NCBI GenBank assembly: GCA_034436375.1
Contig: DAOTVS010000190.1
Span: forward strand, 1-5,339
DNA: 5,339 bases
Source: DAOTVS01 sp034436375
Lineage (GTDB): Bacteria > Chloroflexota > Anaerolineae > SpSt-313
Direction of reading: 5' to 3'
Part shown: positions 1 through 5,126 of the stretch, one piece after another
How positions within the stretch are numbered: position 1 is the stretch's first letter
Layout: each line of letters begins with the position of its first letter
The notes under the pieces: generated by a model
Database searches by the model: none
Seen by the model: the letters and a program-made list of their open reading frames with translations, nothing else
Told to the model about the DNA's origin: nothing
Position numbers and translations under genes: made by a program

Positions 1-1
1 C

Positions 2-1240
2 GGCGTGGTGGGGGCGGCGGTGGCAGGCCTCTTGACCATTGCCCCGGCCAACTATGTGAACTTTGGCCGCTACCCCCAGCTGGCCGGGCAGGTGATCCTG
101 CCGGTTGCCATGGGGCTTTCCCTGCGCTCCCTGTGGGCGCAGGAGGGCGAAGCGCGGCCCTGGGGGCTGGCAGGCGTCGCGGCAGCCGGGGTGTGCCTGT
201 CTCACTATCGGGTCATGCTCTTTTTCGCCTGCTTTGTGGCGGCTCTGCTGCCGTTCCTGGCCTGGCGATTGTGGCGTGAGCCTGCGCGGTTGCGGCGAAC
301 CTTTTGGGTGCTGGTGGGCCTGACGGCCGTGGCCCTGCTGCTGGTGGCGCCATGGCTGGTGCACCTGGCGCTGGTTTTCGGGCAAAAGCTGCAGCGCACG
401 ACGGATATTACGACCGTCGATAGCAACAACAGCCTGACCTGGGACTTTGTCACCGGTTGGGGGGCTGCAGCCCCGCTGTTAATCGGCGCCATCTTGGGCG
501 CCATCTGGGGCGTGGTGCGCCGCTCTGGCCGTGTTGCGGCGCTGGTGCTCTGGGTGGCGATCCTCCTGCTGTTGGGCAATCCGCGCCTGCTACACCTGCC
601 CACCACCTTTGTGACCAATGGATCGGTGGTGCTGGCGCTCTACCTGCCGGTGGGTATGCTCTGCGGGGTCCTGGCTGGCTGGGTGCTGCGCCTGGTGGAG
701 CAGCACTGGGGCCTCCGTGCAGCGGCCCTGGGCTTGACCGCCGTCGCGCTGGCGGCTTGCCTGATCGGCATGCGCGACCTGAACCGGCGTATCATCGAGC
801 CCTGGCGCTTCTTCGTCACCACGGATGATGTGCAGGCGGCCCAATGGGTCCGCGATAACATCCCGGCCGATGCGGTCTTTGCCGTCCAGCCGTACGCGAT
901 GAACTCACTCATCATGCATGGCATCGATGCCGGCTACTGGCTGCCCTATTTGGCCGGCCGCCACACCATACTGCCGCCCATGCCCTATAACGGAGAACTG
1001 AGCCCTGCCGCAGCCGATGCCGTTAATCGCCGGGCCGCCGACGCAGCCAGACTGCCGGCCGATCATGAGGCCCTCGCGCGGCTGGAAGCGCAGGGGATCG
1101 GCTATGTCTATGTTGTGCAGCCGCGTATCACGTGGATGCCGAATCTCTGGCAGCCGCAGGCTTTCGAGAACGATCCTGCCTACCACCTCATCTATCATCA
1201 GGGGACGGTCTATATCTTTGCCCTGGGCAGTTCGTCTTGA
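2..1240 (+). CDS. Polytopic GT-C-like membrane glycosyltransferase, C-terminal part (5' end outside window)
   Basis: The reading frame is open from the first full codon at position 2 to the TGA at 1238-1240, so this is the last ~413 residues of a longer protein. I count roughly nine hydrophobic segments in the first ~260 residues, followed by a soluble domain of about 145 residues that begins near VTTDDVQAAQWV. Motifs visible are FGRYPQLAG near the start, SHYRV, and D-A-G-Y-W-L-P-Y-L-A-G-R-x-x-x-L-P-P in the soluble domain. The same blocks occur in the same order in the next gene (WGRYTQLAG, THYRV, D-G-G-W-W-I-P-L-L-T-G-R), so the two are paralogues. By that alignment about 440 residues, including the putative catalytic first outer loop, lie upstream and cannot be seen. 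Family placement as GT-C-like (PMT_2, DUF6541 or PTPS-related groups) is from architecture. The sugar donor and acceptor are unknown. It could instead be a non-catalytic relative. Confidence 0.85.
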   Translation, partial: GVVGAAVAGLLTIAPANYVNFGRYPQLAGQVILPVAMGLSLRSLWAQEGEARPWGLAGVAAAGVCLSHYRVMLFFACFVAALLPFLAWRLWREPARLRRTFWVLVGLTAVALLLVAPWLVHLALVFGQKLQRTTDITTVDSNNSLTWDFVTGWGAAAPLLIGAILGAIWGVVRRSGRVAALVLWVAILLLLGNPRLLHLPTTFVTNGSVVLALYLPVGMLCGVLAGWVLRLVEQHWGLRAAALGLTAVALAACLIGMRDLNRRIIEPWRFFVTTDDVQAAQWVRDNIPADAVFAVQPYAMNSLIMHGIDAGYWLPYLAGRHTILPPMPYNGELSPAAADAVNRRAADAARLPADHEALARLEAQGIGYVYVVQPRITWMPNLWQPQAFENDPAYHLIYHQGTVYIFALGSSS

Positions 1241-1242
1241 GT

Positions 1243-1246
1243 GAGG
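1243..1246 (+). promoter_or_regulatory. Likely ribosome binding site for the ATG at 1257
   Basis: GAGG lies in the 16-base gap between the two paralogues and ends ten bases before the ATG at 1257. It is the best Shine-Dalgarno match for any in-frame start of the second gene. The ATG at 1296 has only ACAGG directly abutting it, and the TTG at 1326 has none at useful distance. The short gap fits co-transcription of the two genes. Confidence 0.45.
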
Positions 1247-1256
1247 CGGTTTCTCA

Positions 1257-3869
1257 ATGCAGGCGCCTGATTGGGGGATAGACCGGATTTACAGGATGGA
1301 ACGGCGCCGCTCTTGGGGCTTTATCTTGAGCGGGGCGGATCGTGCCTGCGATCAGGGAGGTACTGAGCTCAAGCCCCGGGCAGAGAGAGCCAAGCCCTGT
1401 GGGCTGAACTGCAGTTGGGCAGCCCTGTGGCGACTGCCGGCCCTGTTGCTCATTCTGCTTGTCCTGGCGGGTTGTGGCCCGGTGCACCACACTGTTGATG
1501 TGGATCAAGGACGGCTGGACACAGCTACGCCGCCCCTGATCAATGGCGAGGTGGGGCAGTCCTTTGTAGCGTGCCACCCGGGCCTGTCGGCGGTCGAGGT
1601 GTTGCTCGTGCTTTATGGTCAGCCCAGCGAGCCCGCCGCCGCGGATGAGGTGTGGCAGTGCACACTGCGGCGCGGCTCACCGCAGGGGCCAGTTCTGACC
1701 AGGGTGCCGGTGCGCCTGGAGGGGCGCCGCCATAATGACATTATTACCATCCCCCTCCCACCCCAACTCGATTCCCAGGGCCAGACCTACTACATCTCCT
1801 TCCGTGCCGAGTCGGGCAATCGGGCGGCTCTTTGGTACGACAGCGTGGACGCCTATGCAGATGGCGCCATGTTCCTCGACGGCCGGCAGACCGCGGGGGA
1901 TATTCGCTTCCGCACCTATTATGATGAGGATGTCCTGGCAGTGCTGGCGCAGACCGTCAGTCTGGCGGTGCATGGTTTGTGGCCGCTGGCGGCGGCCTTG
2001 CTGTTGCTTGGCATTCCGGGGCTAGCCCTGTACCTGGCGCTGGGTGATGTCGAGCAGCCCCATTCCCTGATGGACCTGGGCGCCTGGGTGGCCTCCCTGA
2101 CCCTTGCCGTGTTGCCCCTGGCCCTCCTCTGGACGACGGCCATTGGCCTGCGCTGGCAGCCCGGGCTGCTGGTCCTGGCGCTGGCGGGGCTGGCGGGCTG
2201 GAGCGGCTATCGCCTGGTCTGGCGAGGGATCAGCGTCACGTGGGGCCGGTCGGACCTCTTCACCCTACTCCTCCTGGCCCTTGCCCTGGCGACTCGCTTC
2301 CTCGAGGTGCGCAACCTGGCCGTGCCTGCCTGGGTCGACTCGGTGCACCACACCTTTATCACCGCGCTGATCGCTGCCCAGGGCCGGGTGCCGGCAACCT
2401 ATGACCCGGCTTTCCCCGGGGGAGGGTTCATCTACCATTTTGGTTTCCATACCGGGGCGGCGGCCCTCTCCTGGCTGGCGCACCTCGACCCGCCGCGGGC
2501 GGTGCTCATCTACGGGCAGATCTTGAATGCCCTGGTAGCCTGGACAACTTCGCTTCTGGCCCTACGCCTCAGTGGCCGGCGCGTGGCGGCGGTGACAGCT
2601 GTGCTGGTCATCGGCTTTCTTTCTCCCATGCCGGCCTACTATGTGACCTGGGGCCGCTACACACAACTTGCGGGCCTGACGCTGCTGCCGCTGGCGATCA
2701 TGACGACGATGGCCGCCGCCGAACGGGGCGGCCGACGCTCACTGTTGCTGGCGGCGGTAACCGTGGCCGGGCTGGCCCTGACGCACTACCGGGTGCTCGC
2801 CTTCTATGGCGGCTTCTGCACCGTCTATGTGCTCTGGCAGACGTGGGAGCGCCGGCGCGATGTGGCTGCGCTGCGCCGGCTGTGGCTGCGCATGGCCTGG
2901 CTCTTGGGCCTCTTCCTGCTGCTGGTGCTGCCCTGGATACCGCGCCTGTGGCAATACAAAGCGGCTAGCATCCTCACCGGCGGGGCCAACCCGCCCGGCG
3001 TTTCCGGCCAGAATGCCATGCCCATGGCTCTGCTCCTGTTCCCCGGCATGCGTCCCCTGTTCTATGTGGCCGGCCTGGGCGCCCTCGTTGCCCTGGTGCG
3101 GCGGCGGGGGGCGTTGCTCGTCGTGCTGTGGGCAGTGTGCCTATATGCCCTGGTGAACCTGCCCCTGGCCGGCCCATGGGGGAGCTGGTTCCTGCCCAAC
3201 TCAGCCCTGGCTATCGCTGCTTTCCTGCCTGTGACGCTGCTCATCGCTGACCTGGCGGCGGTGTTGTGGGAGGGCCTGCAACATCTGCCCCGGCAATGGC
3301 GGGGACGCGCGGGCATGGCCCTGTCCACGGCTGCCCTGGCGCTGGCCCTGGTGGGCGCCTGGCGCATCCTGCCAGTTATCAACCCCCAGACGGTCCTGGT
3401 CACCAGCGATGACCTTGCGGCCATGCAGTGGATCCGGACCCATACACCGCCCGATGCGCGCTTTTTGGTGAACGTCGTTCCCTGGCAGTTCGGGCTCTAC
3501 CGCGGCAGCGATGGCGGCTGGTGGATCCCTCTCTTGACTGGACGGGCCTGCACGCTGCCCCCGGTGCTCTACCGGGCCACCACACCCGCCTACCTGGCCG
3601 AGATCGAAGAGGTCGCTACTGCTGTCTCTGCGGGCAGGCTCCCTGGCGGTGATAGCTGGCAGGAGCGCTGCCGTGAGTTGGGCATTGGCTACATCTACGT
3701 TGGCGCCACCGGCGGGCCGCTCCAAGCCGAGCAATTGCGCACCCTGCCGGGGCTGCAGGTCGTCTATACACATGGGCCTGTGTGGATCTTCCAACTTGCG
3801 CCGGAGGGCGTTGCCGCGGCAGCGCCGGCATCTTCTCAGGCGGGCCTACAATCAATGCCCTTTGATTAG
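1257..3869 (+). CDS. Large GT-C-like membrane glycosyltransferase with N-terminal extracytoplasmic domain
   Basis: This 870-residue protein is complete. Residues 1-54 are hydrophilic, 58-72 are a hydrophobic segment ending in L-A-G-C (Cys73), and 74-225 form a probable extracytoplasmic beta-rich domain with two cysteines (106, 135). About fifteen membrane segments follow between ~235 and ~705, then a soluble C-terminal domain (~710-845) and an Ala-rich tail. The loop at 358-366 carries V-D-S-V-H-H-T. In GT-C enzymes the catalytic acid usually sits in the first outer loop, so Asp361 is my candidate, by inference. WGRYTQLAG (465-473), THYRV (509-513) and D-G-G-W-W-I-P-L-L-T-G-R (752-763) match the upstream paralogue. 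It probably transfers a sugar from a polyprenyl-phosphate donor on the outer face of the membrane; donor and acceptor are unknown. Start choice: ATG 1257 has a GAGG upstream, ATG 1296 and TTG 1326 are alternatives, and no ATG, GTG or well-placed TTG lies closer to the first hydrophobic segment. Confidence 0.88.
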   Translation: MQAPDWGIDRIYRMERRRSWGFILSGADRACDQGGTELKPRAERAKPCGLNCSWAALWRLPALLLILLVLAGCGPVHHTVDVDQGRLDTATPPLINGEVGQSFVACHPGLSAVEVLLVLYGQPSEPAAADEVWQCTLRRGSPQGPVLTRVPVRLEGRRHNDIITIPLPPQLDSQGQTYYISFRAESGNRAALWYDSVDAYADGAMFLDGRQTAGDIRFRTYYDEDVLAVLAQTVSLAVHGLWPLAAALLLLGIPGLALYLALGDVEQPHSLMDLGAWVASLTLAVLPLALLWTTAIGLRWQPGLLVLALAGLAGWSGYRLVWRGISVTWGRSDLFTLLLLALALATRFLEVRNLAVPAWVDSVHHTFITALIAAQGRVPATYDPAFPGGGFIYHFGFHTGAAALSWLAHLDPPRAVLIYGQILNALVAWTTSLLALRLSGRRVAAVTAVLVIGFLSPMPAYYVTWGRYTQLAGLTLLPLAIMTTMAAAERGGRRSLLLAAVTVAGLALTHYRVLAFYGGFCTVYVLWQTWERRRDVAALRRLWLRMAWLLGLFLLLVLPWIPRLWQYKAASILTGGANPPGVSGQNAMPMALLLFPGMRPLFYVAGLGALVALVRRRGALLVVLWAVCLYALVNLPLAGPWGSWFLPNSALAIAAFLPVTLLIADLAAVLWEGLQHLPRQWRGRAGMALSTAALALALVGAWRILPVINPQTVLVTSDDLAAMQWIRTHTPPDARFLVNVVPWQFGLYRGSDGGWWIPLLTGRACTLPPVLYRATTPAYLAEIEEVATAVSAGRLPGGDSWQERCRELGIGYIYVGATGGPLQAEQLRTLPGLQVVYTHGPVWIFQLAPEGVAAAAPASSQAGLQSMPFD
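1315..1377 (+). repeat. Nested inverted repeats enclosing an orphan GGAGG
   Basis: CTTGAGC (1325-1331) is an exact reverse complement of GCTCAAG (1367-1373). Inside it GATCG (1338-1342) pairs with CGATC (1349-1353) across a six-base loop. An alternative outer pairing joins GGGGCTT (1315-1321) and AAGCCCC (1371-1377), which shares bases with the first. A strong Shine-Dalgarno-like GGAGG (1356-1360) lies inside the outer stem, but no in-frame start codon follows it. The region is within the predicted N-terminal tail of the second membrane protein. The pairing is seen in sequence; a role in translation control is inference. Confidence 0.45.
1393..1430 (+). repeat. Direct and inverted repeat cluster (AGCCCTGTGG twice)
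   Basis: AGCCCTGTGG occurs at 1393-1402 and again at 1421-1430, a 28-base period. The first copy is part of AGCCC-TGT-GGGCT (1393-1405), a small hairpin. GGGCTG (1401-1406) can instead pair with CAGCCC (1420-1425), enclosing the palindrome AACTGCAGTT (1407-1416). These pairings exclude one another. The cluster lies just before the codons for the first hydrophobic segment of the protein. Confidence 0.5.
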
Positions 3870-3973
3870 GGAGTGAGGCTGAAGTGAGTCTGTTCGCCAA
3901 TTCCATTGCGAGCGCGAGCAGGGCCATTCGAGGCTAAAACCTTTGATGTGAAAGGGACATGGTGCTCTCGGTC

Positions 3974-4000
3974 AGGGTCGTTGTGGCGACCTTGGTCGCC
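3974..4000 (+). repeat. Two competing hairpins sharing CGACC
   Basis: GGCGACC-TT-GGTCGCC (3985-4000) is a perfect 7+7 inverted repeat. As RNA it would form GGCGAC, a CUUG loop and GUCGCC, and CUUG is a known stable tetraloop. The same CGACC can instead pair with GGTCG at 3976-3980, extended by a G-U and an A-U pair to 3974/3993, across the six-base loop TTGTGG. Only one of these can form at a time. Confidence 0.5.
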
Positions 4001-4027
4001 CGTCTCCGTATAGCGCAAGGGGAGACG
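4001..4027 (+). repeat. Inverted repeat CGTCTCC / GGAGACG
   Basis: CGTCTCC (4001-4007) and GGAGACG (4021-4027) are exact reverse complements separated by 13 bases. This stem begins on the base after the preceding hairpin ends, so the two could stack coaxially in an RNA. A second GGAGAC at 4124-4129 could compete for the same left arm. Confidence 0.5.
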
Positions 4028-4036
4028 AACGGCTGA

Positions 4037-4070
4037 GGCCCTCACTACCACACGGCATTAGGCGAGGGCT
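4037..4070 (+). repeat. Inverted repeat GCCCTC / GAGGGC
   Basis: GCCCTC (4038-4043) pairs with GAGGGC (4064-4069), with a possible closing G-U pair between 4037 and 4070, around a 20-base loop. It directly abuts the next stem, which uses T4070 as its first base. Confidence 0.4.
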
Positions 4071-4107
4071 CTGCGCCCACTTCACTCCGGAAGCCATCGG
4101 GCGCAGA
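4070..4107 (+). repeat. Nine-base perfect inverted repeat with inner hairpin
   Basis: TCTGCGCCC (4070-4078) and GGGCGCAGA (4099-4107) are exact reverse complements, the strongest stem in the gap. Inside, CTTC (4080-4083) can pair with GAAG (4090-4093) over a six-base loop, with the A at 4079 and CCATC at 4094-4098 forming an asymmetric internal loop. No T-run follows, so it is not an intrinsic terminator in the plus direction. Confidence 0.55.
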
Positions 4108-4152
4108 ACGGCCAACCCCCGAAGGAGACTTGTGCCAGCCCGGTCCCACACG

Positions 4153-4175
4153 AGCCCACAGGGCTTTGGCTTTTT
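4153..4175 (+). terminator. Weak terminator-like stem followed by a T-rich run
   Basis: AGCCC (4153-4157) pairs with GGGCT (4161-4165) across the three-base loop ACA, and TTGGCTTTTT follows (4166-4175). The stem is short and the T-run is interrupted, so it would be a weak intrinsic terminator for the upstream operon or for an RNA made from this gap. It overlaps the -35 element of the next promoter. Confidence 0.35.
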
Positions 4176-4194
4176 CAACCGTTTACGCTATAAT
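4166..4194 (+). promoter_or_regulatory. Sigma-70-type promoter for the GT2 gene
   Basis: TTGGCT (4166-4171, four of six matches to TTGACA) is followed by a 17-base spacer and a perfect TATAAT (4189-4194). Transcription would begin near 4201, giving a leader of about 30 bases before the ATG at 4233. The spacer is more AT-rich than its surroundings. This places the GT2 and GT4 genes in a unit that can be transcribed independently of the two membrane proteins upstream. Confidence 0.7.
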
Positions 4195-4217
4195 CGTCCG
4201 GTCAGCTGCCACTAGAC

Positions 4218-4224
4218 AAAGGTG
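4218..4224 (+). promoter_or_regulatory. Weak ribosome binding site for the GT2 gene
   Basis: AAAGGTG ends eight bases before the ATG at 4233. It is a partial Shine-Dalgarno match but the only purine-rich stretch in the short leader, and it supports the ATG choice. Confidence 0.45.
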
Positions 4225-4232
4225 CCCTGGTT

Positions 4233-5126
4233 ATGCAATCAGTATCGGTGATTATCCCTGCCCATAATGAAGAGGATGCGCTCGGCCCGGAACTGGACCA
4301 CATCCGAAAGGTCATGGATGCGAGCGGCTATCCTTTTGAGATCATCGTGGTCGACGATGGCTCGACCGACCGTACGGCCGAGATTGCGCGCAGCAAGGGC
4401 GTGCGCCTGCTCCAACACCGCCGCAAGCGGGGCGCGGGCGCTTCGCGGCGCACGGGCATCCTGCATGCTCATGGCGAAATCTGTGTGATGATCGACGCCG
4501 ACGGCTCGTACAAGGTGGAGGATATCCCCAACCTCCTGGCCTGTTTCCCCGATGCTGATCAAGTTGTCGGCGCGCGCCGGGTGGAAGCGGGCAGTGCGGC
4601 TTGGTTGCGCCGACCGACCAAGTGGTTCATCCGGCAGCTCGCCTCGCTGCTCACCGGCACGCATATCCCCGATCTGAACTCGGGCCTGCGGGCCTTCAGG
4701 CGCGACGTCATGCTCAAGTTCCTGTATCTGATTCCGGATGGCTTTTCCTGCGTCACCACGATGACCCTGACCTTTCTCAGCAACGGATACGTCGTCGAGT
4801 ATGTGCCCACCGACTATTACCCGCGCGTCGGCCGGAGCAAGTTTCACCCTATCAAAGATACCTACAACTATTTGCTGACGGTGGTCCGGATCGTCCTCTT
4901 CTTCAACCCGATGAAGTTCTTCCTGCCGGCATCCACACTGCTCTTCCTGGCGGGGGTGGCCCGCTTTCTCTACCATGCCCTGGCGAACCATCACGTCCGC
5001 GAGTCGGACGTGATGCTGATTCTGACGGCATTCATTCTGGGTGCCATCGGTCTGTTGGCCGACCTGATTGTGAGCGAGAGGCGCCGGGCATTGATGGATA
5101 GCCCGGAGCCGGGGCAGCAACTGTGA
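4233..5126 (+). CDS. GT2 glycosyltransferase, polyprenyl-phosphate sugar synthase (DPM1-like) type
   Basis: This is a complete 297-residue protein with a GT-A fold domain followed by two membrane helices. Visible motifs are VIIPAHNEE (6-14), VVDDGSTD (39-46, nucleotide binding), the metal-binding D-A-D at 88-90 in MIDADGSY, NSGLRAFRR (149-157) and GRSKFHP (200-206). Hydrophobic segments at ~228-249 and ~259-280 would anchor it in the membrane with the catalytic domain in the cytoplasm. Family members move a sugar from GDP-mannose, UDP-glucose or similar donors onto polyprenyl phosphate; the sugar here cannot be told. The ATG follows a clear promoter, and the motif VIIPAHNEE sits six residues in, as is normal. 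The stop overlaps the next start by four bases, indicating translational coupling. The product is a plausible donor for the two GT-C-like proteins upstream. A direct polymerising GT2 is a less likely alternative. Confidence 0.92.
   Translation: MQSVSVIIPAHNEEDALGPELDHIRKVMDASGYPFEIIVVDDGSTDRTAEIARSKGVRLLQHRRKRGAGASRRTGILHAHGEICVMIDADGSYKVEDIPNLLACFPDADQVVGARRVEAGSAAWLRRPTKWFIRQLASLLTGTHIPDLNSGLRAFRRDVMLKFLYLIPDGFSCVTTMTLTFLSNGYVVEYVPTDYYPRVGRSKFHPIKDTYNYLLTVVRIVLFFNPMKFFLPASTLLFLAGVARFLYHALANHHVRESDVMLILTAFILGAIGLLADLIVSERRRALMDSPEPGQQL

Larger units (their letters stand above)
3870..4232. other. 363-base intergenic region, inverted-repeat rich; candidate structured RNA or regulatory leader
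   Basis: No convincing coding region lies here. The short minus-strand frames across it have no supporting motif or ribosome binding site. From about 3974 to 4107 it is almost fully occupied by consecutive perfect or near-perfect inverted repeats, listed separately, ending with a GC stem and T-run at 4153-4175 and a promoter at 4166-4194. I compared it by eye with tmRNA, RNase P RNA, bacterial SRP RNA, and the cobalamin, FMN, TPP and cyclic-di-GMP riboswitches and recognised none of their core sequences. The strand of any RNA is not fixed by the stems, which are symmetric. The T-run after the last stem favours the plus strand. The first ~100 bases (3870-3973) show little structure and no clear terminator for the upstream gene. 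Confidence 0.4.

Noticed and set aside
1356..1365. GGAGG with a CTG at 1363 as the true start of the second membrane protein
   Set aside because: That CTG is not in the gene's frame, and no in-frame start follows at proper spacing, so the GGAGG cannot directly set the annotated frame.
4060..4120. Integron attC or other recombination attachment site, suggested by the 9-base inverted repeat
   Set aside because: The required conserved boxes (RYYYAAC and GTTRRRY) are absent at the ends, and there is no integrase or cassette context.
3866..4178. Short minus-strand frames in the gap (61 and 68 codons)
   Set aside because: They overlap the hairpins, have no ribosome binding site or recognisable motif, and their composition is explained by the GC-rich palindromes.
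3870..4232. Known RNA gene or riboswitch (tRNA, tmRNA, RNase P, SRP RNA, common riboswitches)
   Set aside because: None of the core conserved sequences I could recall is present on either strand. The region is left as an unassigned structured candidate.
3870..4232. Insertion sequence or MITE remnant filling the gap
   Set aside because: I found no terminal inverted repeats at its edges, no target-site duplication and no transposase fragment. The hairpins are internal and different from one another.
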